The notes below the pieces were generated by a model that was given only the letters and a program-made list of their open reading frames with translations, had not been told where the DNA came from and searched no databases. The position numbers and the translations under genes were made by a program. Shown here piece by piece: positions 7,871 through 14,681 of a stretch of 23,340 bases of DNA. The stretch's first letter is position 1, and every line of letters begins with the position of its first letter. This DNA is from Acidimicrobiales bacterium (GTDB lineage: Bacteria > Actinomycetota > Acidimicrobiia > Acidimicrobiales > Bog-793): contig JASHRK010000321.1 of the NCBI GenBank assembly GCA_030037405.1, positions 1-23,340 on the forward strand, written 5' to 3'.

Positions 7871-8013
7871 CGAGGCGACGACGCCTCAGACGCCTTGTCG
7901 TGGCGGCGATCCTCGTGGGCGTCGCTCTCGTCGGGGCCGCCTGCGGCTCGAGCCACCCGGGCGGTGGCAATGGGAAGACCACGACGACTGCGCCCTCAGG
8001 CCTCAACTACTGA
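7867..8013 (+). CDS. Small predicted lipoprotein, 48 aa, C-terminal tyrosine
   Basis: Starts at the GTG that overlaps the preceding stop (GTGA), with GGGAGGGAAG just upstream, so translation is probably coupled to the ASST gene. The product has a strongly basic N-terminus (RRRRLRR), a hydrophobic core and a likely lipid-modified Cys at 26 (VGAACGSS). That leaves a mature peptide of 23 residues: Gly-rich, then a run of four Thr, ending GLNY. Y48 is the only aromatic residue in the whole protein. I do not recognise a family. It may be a small accessory or anchor for the neighbouring exported enzymes; that the Tyr is itself an acceptor for sulfate is speculation. It is too short to be certain it is expressed, but overlap, ribosome-binding site and signal all agree. 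Confidence 0.68.
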   Translation: MTRRRRLRRLVVAAILVGVALVGAACGSSHPGGGNGKTTTTAPSGLNY

Positions 8014-8030
8014 CCGGGCCCCAGCTCGAC

Positions 8031-9659
8031 CTAGCGAGAGAAACGCTCGACCTCGATGCGGGCGGCATAGCTGAAGCGCATACCCTTCTCGAGCGGGTAG
8101 GTGGACTTGAGCTCGGCGACGAGCTTGCGGTACGCCTCGTAGTGCTCCCTCGAGACCGGGGTGCTGTGGGGGTAACCGACGTGCGAGGAGACGAGCCAGA
8201 CCCTCCGGCAGCTGCGGGGTAGGGCTGCCACCTGCTCGCCGCTCAGGGAGACGTAGTCCTCGACGAAGGGCTCGACCTTGCGAAAGGGCGTGGTGGGGAG
8301 GACGGGAACGAGCTTCGAGCTCTCTGCTCGGTGGGCCGCCTCCAGGTAGTACTCGAAGGCCATCCGCCCGTCCGAAGGGTAGAAGGCGACGCAATCTCCC
8401 GGTCGCGCCTGGCCGAGGAGGTAGCTCGTGGCCTCCTGCCAATCCTCCGGCGAGACGCCGTAGGTGGGCAGAACCTGCAACCCCCTGAGGGCGAGAAACA
8501 ACACCACGGCGGAGACCGACGCCAGCTTGGGCAACCCGGTCTCGAGGAGGCCCCACGCAAGACCGATGGCTACTGCAGGGATGGAGATCATCGCGTAGCG
8601 CGACTCGTAGATGGACTGGCCCACGCTCGACTCGGCGAGATCGAGAAGGACGGGGAGGACGAGCCAGGCGGCAACGAGCACGCCGGCAAAGGCTGCCGGC
8701 GAGATGCCGTCGGCGATGTGGTGACGACGGAGCTCCCGCAGCGCCACGATGCCGATCGCCACGAGCGTCAAGCCCGTCAGCGCGAGCAAGGGGAGGCTCG
8801 TCGCAGTGAGGGCGAAGCTCGGCGCAAGCGCAGAGGAGGCGAGCAGCTCGACGATCTGCGCCGTCGACTGCAGGTTGGGGCGTGGCACCCAGAAGAGCTG
8901 GCCCGCCCCCCTCGCGTGAGCAAGTAGGAGAAGAGGGACGCAAGCGACGGCCGTGACGACGACGGCGGCGGCCACGGCACGAAGCCGGCGCCTGTACCAG
9001 ACGAGGGCGATCAGCTGGGCGGGCACGACGAGAAGCGAGACAAAGCTCATGTAGGCGGCAAAGACGAGGCAGGCAACGTAGGCGCACCACAAGAGGACGC
9101 CCTTGCGGTGGCGCCTCCCGGCGTGGGGAGGATCGTCGCCTGCTCTTCGGACGTCCTGGACGAGGCACACGAATGCCAGGTACGACAGCGTGACGAAGGC
9201 GACCATCATCGAGTAGGCACGCGCGTCCTGTCCCCAGTAGACGAGAGGGAGGCTGACGGCGGAGAGGAGGCCGGCACAAAGTCCCACTCGCCTCGAGAAC
9301 AGTCGGGCGCCGATGGCGGCGAGGGCCCCGCAGGTGACGCCGTTGGCGACCACGGAGGGCAGCCGGAGCACGGTCGTCGAGTGGCCGAACGCCTCCACGA
9401 CGAGGTGCATGAGGGCGTAGTAGAGGAGCATGTTGCCGCCGTCGTGCTTCATGGCGTCGAAGAGGGCGGCGCCGTGCTGGCTCACGATGCTGTACGTGGC
9501 GCTCTCGTCGAGCCACAGGCTGCGCACGGGGAGGTCGTAGGCCGTGAGCCCGAGCGCGAGAACGGCAGGCCCGAGCACGATGGCACCCGCGCCAAGACGT
9601 CCGCCGGTCGGCGTGCCACGCTCTCGCATTTCCCGGTGAGCGTAGCTGTGGCACCGCAC
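8031..9659 (-). CDS. GT39-like polytopic membrane glycosyltransferase
   Basis: Integral membrane protein of about 540 aa with many hydrophobic helices. It has the acidic first-loop motif SLWLDESATYS (D51, E52) and QDARAYSM (residues 144-151), the signature of the PMT/ArnT-like family that uses polyprenyl-phosphate sugars at the outer face of the membrane. The C-terminal ~130 residues are soluble (after LALRGLQVLP) and probably extracytoplasmic. The start is ambiguous: GTG 9659 or ATG 9629, neither with a strong Shine-Dalgarno. It converges on the lipoprotein gene with 17 bp between stops and lies 100 bp downstream of the SIMPL gene on the same strand. Acceptor and sugar cannot be told from sequence; it is likely a cell-envelope glycan or glycoprotein enzyme. 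Confidence 0.82.
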   Translation of the reverse strand: MRCHSYAHREMRERGTPTGGRLGAGAIVLGPAVLALGLTAYDLPVRSLWLDESATYSIVSQHGAALFDAMKHDGGNMLLYYALMHLVVEAFGHSTTVLRLPSVVANGVTCGALAAIGARLFSRRVGLCAGLLSAVSLPLVYWGQDARAYSMMVAFVTLSYLAFVCLVQDVRRAGDDPPHAGRRHRKGVLLWCAYVACLVFAAYMSFVSLLVVPAQLIALVWYRRRLRAVAAAVVVTAVACVPLLLLAHARGAGQLFWVPRPNLQSTAQIVELLASSALAPSFALTATSLPLLALTGLTLVAIGIVALRELRRHHIADGISPAAFAGVLVAAWLVLPVLLDLAESSVGQSIYESRYAMISIPAVAIGLAWGLLETGLPKLASVSAVVLFLALRGLQVLPTYGVSPEDWQEATSYLLGQARPGDCVAFYPSDGRMAFEYYLEAAHRAESSKLVPVLPTTPFRKVEPFVEDYVSLSGEQVAALPRSCRRVWLVSSHVGYPHSTPVSREHYEAYRKLVAELKSTYPLEKGMRFSYAARIEVERFSR

Positions 9660-9684
9660 GTGCCCGGGGGCAGGGTCGGCTCGC

Positions 9685-9753
9685 GGGCCTCTTGGCGAGC
9701 GGCCCGGGGCCTCTTGCGCGCGGGGCCGCGGGCCCCGGACCCCGGACCCCGGG
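9685..9753. repeat. GC-rich repeats and hairpin between the SIMPL and GT39-like genes
   Basis: This spacer has three elements. GGGCCTCTTG appears twice (9685-9694 and 9707-9716, period 22). A perfect stem GGGGCC-GCG-GGCCCC lies at 9722-9736. Three tandem 7-mers follow (CCCCGGA, CCCCGGA, CCCCGGG, 9733-9753). The hairpin is just downstream of the leftward SIMPL stop codon and could end its transcript, but no T-run follows it. Slippage of the 7-mers is likely between strains. Confidence 0.6.
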
Positions 9754-9759
9754 CGAGGA

Positions 9760-10581
9760 TCAGCTGCGCAGCTCGTACACCACGGACACCTTCACGCTGA
9801 GCGACTGCTGCCCGGCTTCGATCGGGACCGAGGCGCCGAGAGAGGAGGTCGCCTGGAAGAGCGGGACAGACGAGCTCGGCGCGTTCTCCTCGTCAGTTAC
9901 CTTCTCGACCGGACCGAGCTGGAGGCCGGCTCCTGCAGCCACCTGAGCGGCCTCGGCACGGGCATTCGCCATGGCCGAGGCGCGGGCTCGCGCAAGGAGA
10001 GACGACTCGTTCGAGATCGAGAACGAGATCCCGTAGAGGTCGATGCCGTTCCCAGCCACCTCCGCCCCGGCGTCGATCGCCGCCCCGGCTTTGGCCGTGT
10101 TGCTCATCTGCACGTCGAGATCGTCGTCTGCGGTAAAGCCGGTGATCGCTCCGCTCGAGTTCGTGTCGGGAGAGATGTCCAGGTTCGAGGTCTGCATGTC
10201 CTTGCGGAGAACGCCGTGACGCAACAGGGTGACCTCGAGGCGACGGACCTGGGCGTCGTTGTCAGAGAGGGCTGCAGCCGCCGATGGCTCGGTCGTGTTG
10301 ATCCCGATCGTGAAGCTCACGGTGTTCGGGGTCCCCTCCACCGTGCCCGACCCGGTCACGCTGATCGTCGCGCCCGGTTTGAGAGCCGAGTAGCTCTCGG
10401 AATCGAGCAGCACCTTGAGCCGCTGTCGTGACACCGCGCCGGCGCCGGGAGCGCTCCGGGCGATCGCAACCGAGGACAGGGCGATAGCGACGAGGGCGAC
10501 CACGACCACGCCGATGCGTGCGATCGTGGCAGGGCTCGACTTCCGGCCGGGCGCCTTCTCGGGAACCGTCGACGTCTCCAC
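9760..10581 (-). CDS. Membrane-anchored SIMPL-domain (DUF541) protein
   Basis: Protein of 273 aa with a short cytoplasmic tail, one hydrophobic segment (about 20-42, VVVVALVAIAL) with no obvious cleavage site, and an external SIMPL domain. Typical features are ISVTGSGTVEGTPNTVSFTIGI near the domain start, the Ala-rich helix ARASAMANARAEAAQVAAGAG with LQLGPVEKVTDEE after it, and the closing strand LSVKVSVVYEL. The biochemical role of this family (BP26/OMP28-like) is not settled; envelope-stress links are known in some bacteria. The GTG at 10581 is chosen because AAGGAG (10592-10587) sits 5 nt upstream; that sequence lies inside the longer forms starting at 10596 or 10635. The gene is divergent from the dimethylformamidase-like gene across 197 bp. 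Confidence 0.85.
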   Translation of the reverse strand: METSTVPEKAPGRKSSPATIARIGVVVVALVAIALSSVAIARSAPGAGAVSRQRLKVLLDSESYSALKPGATISVTGSGTVEGTPNTVSFTIGINTTEPSAAAALSDNDAQVRRLEVTLLRHGVLRKDMQTSNLDISPDTNSSGAITGFTADDDLDVQMSNTAKAGAAIDAGAEVAGNGIDLYGISFSISNESSLLARARASAMANARAEAAQVAAGAGLQLGPVEKVTDEENAPSSSVPLFQATSSLGASVPIEAGQQSLSVKVSVVYELRS

Positions 10582-10778
10582 TTGAACTCCTTCCATCGCA
10601 TGGGCGCGACGTGCCCGCCGCGACCGCCCAGGCACGGGTCGGCACCACTACAAAGCAACTGGAAGCTCCGATCGCGTAGATGCCCGGTCCTGCCGCCGCC
10701 GCCCGGCGCTTCGCTCCGGCCGCCCGCCCGCCCCGCACCCTCGCAAAGACGCCACCCAGGTATTGTGCGACGGGAGCC

Positions 10779-12473
10779 ATGACCAGCAACACGACGTACC
10801 TTCGCCGCCGCGTAATCGTTGCGGCCTCGGCCCTCGTCGTGGTCGCAGCCGCCATCGCCGTCCCACTTCTCGTCAGCGGGCCGGCGTCCACCTCGACACG
10901 CAACCGGAGCACTTCCAGCACCGACAAGACGACTCGGAGCACTTCGTCCTCCGCGCCCAATCCAGCTCGCTCGAAGACCTTCCTCGGCCCCTACGGCGTC
11001 GAGGCCTCCTGGGTCATCTCCGAGAACAAGCTCCCGGGGACGACGGCGTGGAGGATAACCGGCGCTCCGGCGAGCGGTGACGTGCAGGGTTTCGCCGGTA
11101 CGACGTACGCCGCGGTCGGGAACACCGTGAACTTCTACGTGACAAGCACAGCACCTCGCTACAGGATGGAGGCGTTCCGCATGGGCTGGTACGGCGGGGA
11201 CGGCGCCCGCCTCGTCTGGAGCTCTCCATGGCTGACGGGACATGTCCAGCCGGCCTGCGCGTTCACCGCCGGAGTGAACCTCGTCTCCTGCGCCAACTGG
11301 CACCGCACCTACGCGCTGACGCTCACGTCGAAGTTCCTCCCCGGCGACTACCTCTTCAAGCTGACCGGGAGTGGAGGCCAGGAGAGCTACGTGCCGCTCA
11401 CCGTATGGGACCCCTCCAGCCATGCCGCTTACCTGATCAAGAACGACGTCTTCACCTGGGAGGCGTGGAACGACTACGGCGGCTATGACTTCTACGTCGG
11501 CGAGGGCAACTGCGTGCCGACCTACCCGGTGTGCAACCGTGCCCGTATCGTCTCCTTCGACCGCCCCTACTCCGAGGACGACGGCGCCGGCGACTTCCTC
11601 GCGAACGAGCTGCCGCTCGTCGAGTTCGCCGAGGAGCACGGCCTCGACGTCGCCTATGCGACGGACGTGACCGTCGTGCAGCACCCGTCCTACCTCCTCC
11701 AGCACCGTGTCCTCCTCTCCCTCGGTCACGACGAGTGCTGGTCGTACGCCGAACGGGTAGCGGCACAGCGAGCTTTCGCGCACGGCGTGAACCTGGTCTT
11801 CTTCGGTGCGAGCGCAATACTTCGCCACGTCAGGCTGCAGAGCTCCCCCCTCGGCCCCGACGGCGAGGTCGTCGACTACCGTGACTCCGAGGAGGACCCG
11901 CTCAACGGGAAGGCAAGCCCGAATCTCGTCACCGGCAACGCCTGGTACTCACCGCCCACGGACTTCTACGAGAGCAGCCTCACGGGAGAGATGTACGCCG
12001 GGTACATCAACCCCGGGGAGCCGGCGGCGCCCTTCGTCGTCTACGACGCCTCCTCCTTCCTCTTCAAAGGCACCGGCCTGCACGACGGCTCTCAGCTGCC
12101 AGGCGTCATCGCCGCCGACTTCGACCACGTGAGCGAGTCGTGGCCGATGCCCAGCGATCTGCAGGTCCTCGGTCACTCCCCGATACCCGTGAACACCACG
12201 ACGACCGACCTCGGCCAGTGGGGCAACTACACCTACTCCGACATGACCTACTGGACGTCCCCTGCCCACAAGGGCGGCGTGTTCGACAGCGGGGACAACG
12301 GATGGGTTCCCGCCATGCGCGCCTGCGTACCGGCCAACAGCGCCTGCTCGCCCTCGGCGGCAGAGGTCGGCAAGATCACCGGGAACCTGCTGCGGCTCTT
12401 CGGCCAGGGGCCGGCAGGGTCGATCGACCCGTCCGTCGCCAACTGGCGCTCGATGACCCCGGCTGGTTCCTGA
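10779..12473 (+). CDS. Membrane-anchored protein with N,N-dimethylformamidase beta-subunit-like domain
   Basis: A 564-aa protein: basic start, hydrophobic anchor or signal (about 11-33), Ser/Thr-rich linker (37-60), then a large domain. The domain shows FRMGWYGGDGARLV (133-146), the YLFKLTG strand (191-197), IVSFDRPY (257-264), LSLGHDECWS (313-322) and VNLVFFGAS (337-345), the pattern of the large subunit of N,N-dimethylformamidase, an iron amidohydrolase. I remember homologs reading GHDEYW; here the Tyr is Cys320, which may alter or abolish iron binding. Predicted location outside the membrane makes dimethylformamide hydrolysis unlikely. No small-subunit gene is visible beside it. The ATG at 10779 has GGGAG close upstream; a longer form from 10680 would bury the signal. 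Confidence 0.75.
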   Translation: MTSNTTYLRRRVIVAASALVVVAAAIAVPLLVSGPASTSTRNRSTSSTDKTTRSTSSSAPNPARSKTFLGPYGVEASWVISENKLPGTTAWRITGAPASGDVQGFAGTTYAAVGNTVNFYVTSTAPRYRMEAFRMGWYGGDGARLVWSSPWLTGHVQPACAFTAGVNLVSCANWHRTYALTLTSKFLPGDYLFKLTGSGGQESYVPLTVWDPSSHAAYLIKNDVFTWEAWNDYGGYDFYVGEGNCVPTYPVCNRARIVSFDRPYSEDDGAGDFLANELPLVEFAEEHGLDVAYATDVTVVQHPSYLLQHRVLLSLGHDECWSYAERVAAQRAFAHGVNLVFFGASAILRHVRLQSSPLGPDGEVVDYRDSEEDPLNGKASPNLVTGNAWYSPPTDFYESSLTGEMYAGYINPGEPAAPFVVYDASSFLFKGTGLHDGSQLPGVIAADFDHVSESWPMPSDLQVLGHSPIPVNTTTTDLGQWGNYTYSDMTYWTSPAHKGGVFDSGDNGWVPAMRACVPANSACSPSAAEVGKITGNLLRLFGQGPAGSIDPSVANWRSMTPAGS

Positions 12474-12483
12474 GCTCCCTCAG
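12470..12483. terminator. Small hairpin spanning two convergent stop codons
   Basis: CTGAG-CTCC-CTCAG forms a 5-bp stem with a 4-nt loop. Its left arm contains the TGA of the rightward dimethylformamidase-like gene and its right arm the TGA of the leftward propeller gene, whose stops are 6 bp apart. It could act on both transcripts, but it is short and has no T-run on either side. Confidence 0.25.
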
Positions 12484-13694
12484 CCGCAACTGCCAAGGAC
12501 GAGCGCTCCCCTCGAGGAGGAGCCGGCGACCCAAGTCCTCGATCCCGCAGGGCTCGACGAGACGGCTACGGCGTCGCGCTCTCCGCCCGCCGGCCGAGGC
12601 CAGGACACGACCATCCAGGAGGCTCGGCTCCCCTGCAGGATCAGCCTCTCTCCGACGGAGACGACGTCTCCTGACGACCGAGCGGCGACGCCCGAGAGGC
12701 CGCCGGTGAAGGGCGGGAGGTGCACCCGCGACCACTTCGAGCCGTTCCAGCGCAACATCAAGGGCGCCTTGCCGACCGTTCCGACGGCATAGGCGTCGTC
12801 GGGACTGACCGCCGTCACCCCGTGCAGCCAGCCCCCTGCTACGGCTGGGGTCGCGACGACCGACCACCGGGAGCCGTTCCAGCGCTCGACGAGCGGGTAG
12901 TCGACCGAGCCGGTGCGCTTCATGCCGACCGCCCACAAGCGGGACCCGCCCGGGACCACCGTCACCCCGTCGAGCGCGTTGAAGGCTCCGGGGTCTGGGC
13001 TGGCGACGGCGGACCAGCTCCGGCCGTCGAAGTGAAGCGCCAGGGTGTGCGCCGGACCGTTGGCGGAGGTGACGTCGTCGTCCCCGACGGCCCACACGTC
13101 CCTGGCCGAGACGGCGGCGACTCCGTCGAGGACGTTGCCGGCGACGGACGGGTTCGGGCTTGCGACGACCGACCAGGCATGCCCGTTCCAGTGCTCGACG
13201 AGGGTCCGATCCGTCGATCCGGAGATGACGCCTTGACCTCCCACCGCCCAAGCATCTGACGCTCCCGCTGCTGCGACGCCGTGCAGCTCGTCGAAGACGC
13301 CGTTCGGATCCGGGCTCGTCACCTTCCTCCATGCCGCGCCCTCGTATCGCTCGACGCTCGTCTCGGTCCTCGTTCCCACCACCGCGTCACCCACTGCCCA
13401 CACGTCGGTGCGGCTCGGGGCAGCAAGGCCGAACAGCTGGCCCGACGAGCTCGTCCCCTGGATGGTCCAGCTCGCATGGCAGGCGAGAGCCCGAACCAGT
13501 GCGGAGCTGTGACGAGCGTCACCGTTGGAGGCCGATGCCTTCCCGGAGGGTCGGCTCGCCGCTGCCGCGGCGAGAGGTGCCGCGGCGACAGATGCCGCGG
13601 CGACAGAAGGCACGATGAGAGCGGCCAAGCCGACGCAGAGCCACAGCCGGCGAGGCGCAGCAACATCAGGCGCAACAACGTGGGTGGTTCGCAT
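12480..13694 (-). CDS. Secreted repeat protein, probable seven-bladed beta-propeller
   Basis: A 404-aa protein with a signal-like N-terminus (hydrophobic 18-47, Ala-rich). The rest consists of repeats of about 43-54 residues, each centred on a WAVG-type strand: at about 99, 149, 200, 254, 302, 345 and 388. In the first five units each is followed some 25 residues later by a (H/R)(W/F/Y)(N/D/E)G..W turn, for example EHWNGHAWSVVASPNP. Seven units suggest a closed seven-bladed propeller. C72, just before the first blade, and C403, at the end of the last, are well placed for a closing disulfide. Blades six and seven are degenerate (VVSVG, TWVAG). The ATG at 13694 has AAGGAA 7 nt upstream; the longer form from 13742 is less likely. 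I can assign no enzymatic role; surface binding is plausible. Confidence 0.78.
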   Translation of the reverse strand: MRTTHVVAPDVAAPRRLWLCVGLAALIVPSVAAASVAAAPLAAAAASRPSGKASASNGDARHSSALVRALACHASWTIQGTSSSGQLFGLAAPSRTDVWAVGDAVVGTRTETSVERYEGAAWRKVTSPDPNGVFDELHGVAAAGASDAWAVGGQGVISGSTDRTLVEHWNGHAWSVVASPNPSVAGNVLDGVAAVSARDVWAVGDDDVTSANGPAHTLALHFDGRSWSAVASPDPGAFNALDGVTVVPGGSRLWAVGMKRTGSVDYPLVERWNGSRWSVVATPAVAGGWLHGVTAVSPDDAYAVGTVGKAPLMLRWNGSKWSRVHLPPFTGGLSGVAARSSGDVVSVGERLILQGSRASWMVVSWPRPAGGERDAVAVSSSPAGSRTWVAGSSSRGALVLGSCG

Positions 13695-13726
13695 AGTCCC
13701 GTTCCTTCGCGGTGCGGCAACTGCCG

Positions 13727-13732
13727 ATGATA
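13727..13732 (-). promoter_or_regulatory. Candidate -10 box of the propeller gene
   Basis: On the minus strand TATCAT matches the -10 consensus at 5 of 6 positions. It would start a transcript near 13720, some 25 nt before the ATG at 13694, leaving room for the AAGGAA at 13707-13702. No good -35 is visible. It coincides with the ATG proposed as one start of the divergent hydrolase gene. Confidence 0.35.
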
Positions 13733-14605
13733 GGTGCGCCACTTGCAGCCCTTACGAAGCGGCGGCAGGCTCGCGAGATGTTCGACCTCCACGTGCACGC
13801 CGCTCCCGACGTCTTTCCCCGGCTTGCCGACGACGTCCAGGTCATGCGCTGGTACGCCGAGGCAGGCTACACCGGCTGCGTGCTGAAGGGGCACTACGAC
13901 GCCACGATGGGACGAGCCGCCGCCGCCTCTGCCGGCCTTGACTTGCACGCCTACGGGGGCCAGGCACTGAACCAGCATGTCGGGGGGGTCAACCCGGCAG
14001 CCGTAGCGGCGGCCGTGGCGATGGGAGCCCGCGTCATCTGGATGCCGACAACGGACGCTCACACGCAGCGGGCCGCCGGGCTCCGCCGGCTGTGCTGCGA
14101 GCGCCCCGAGCTCGGGGACACGGCCTACGCCATACCGCCAGTCGACTGGTCCGCCGAGGCAAGCGTCCGCCAGATAGTCGCTCTCATCGCCGAGGCCGAC
14201 GCCGTGCTCGCCACCGGGCACCTTTCCCTCCCCGAGGTGGCGTGGCTGGCACCCGTGGCGCGGGGAGCCGGGGTCCGCCGTCTCCTCCTGACCCACCCGA
14301 GCTACACAGTGCCGGCGATGAGCGCCGTAGAAGCTCGCGAGCTTGCGAGCCAAGGTTGCTACGCCGAGGTCACGGCCATCCAGCTGCTCGATCAACCCGA
14401 TTGCGACGCCACCCGCCTGGCAGCGTTCGTCGCCACAGTCGGCTACGAGCACGTCGTGCTGTCGTCGGACGCAGGCCAACCCGGAAACCCGAGCCCGCCT
14501 GAGGCGCTCCAGCTTCTCATCGACGCCCTGGGCGAGCAGGGTCTCGATCGCTCGGCGCTCGTCGCCTGCGCCTCCGACATCCCCGAGGCGCTCGTCACCC
14601 CGTGA
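13727..14605 (+). CDS. DUF6282-type metal-dependent hydrolase, amidohydrolase-like
   Basis: A protein of about 292 aa with a TIM-barrel metallohydrolase pattern. It has DLHVHAAPD near the N-terminus (H22, H24), KGHYD (H56), MPTTDAH, ATGHLS (H165), LLTHPS (H190) and SSDAGQ (D248), together a likely metal site. I associate this arrangement with DUF6282, whose reaction is unknown to me; lactone or amide hydrolysis is the usual expectation for such folds. The start is uncertain: GTG 13712, ATG 13727 and ATG 13778 (directly before FDLHVH) are in frame and none has a strong ribosome-binding site. It is divergent from the propeller gene and 76 nt or less upstream of the IclR start, so it may belong to the same catabolic group as the regulator and enolase-superfamily enzyme. 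Confidence 0.75.
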   Translation: MIGAPLAALTKRRQAREMFDLHVHAAPDVFPRLADDVQVMRWYAEAGYTGCVLKGHYDATMGRAAAASAGLDLHAYGGQALNQHVGGVNPAAVAAAVAMGARVIWMPTTDAHTQRAAGLRRLCCERPELGDTAYAIPPVDWSAEASVRQIVALIAEADAVLATGHLSLPEVAWLAPVARGAGVRRLLLTHPSYTVPAMSAVEARELASQGCYAEVTAIQLLDQPDCDATRLAAFVATVGYEHVVLSSDAGQPGNPSPPEALQLLIDALGEQGLDRSALVACASDIPEALVTP

Positions 14606-14645
14606 GCCACACGTGAGTCGACCGTTGCTCATCGCACAACTCTGC

Positions 14646-14674
14646 TTGCGACATATGTAGGTGCGCGGCACAAT
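14646..14674 (+). promoter_or_regulatory. Candidate leaderless promoter of the IclR gene
   Basis: TTGCGA (14646-14651), a 17-nt spacer and CACAAT (14669-14674) place transcription start at about 14681-14682, the GTG proposed as the IclR start. An 8-bp palindrome ACATATGT (14651-14658) lies inside the spacer and could be part of an autoregulatory operator. The -10 lacks the first T of the consensus. Confidence 0.35.
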
Positions 14675-14681
14675 CGGCGCC

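Noticed and set aside
7996..9654. 552-codon frame alongside the GT39-like gene
   Set aside because: Same strand but shifted frame; the product is Arg/Pro-rich with no membrane helices, whereas the 8031-9659 frame carries the family motifs.
9722..9736. Strong intrinsic terminator
   Set aside because: The stem is perfect, but no T-run follows in either direction, so I list it only as a hairpin in a repeat region.
10356..11828. 490-codon minus-strand frame opposite the dimethylformamidase-like gene
   Set aside because: It spans two divergent genes and their promoter region, with low-complexity content.
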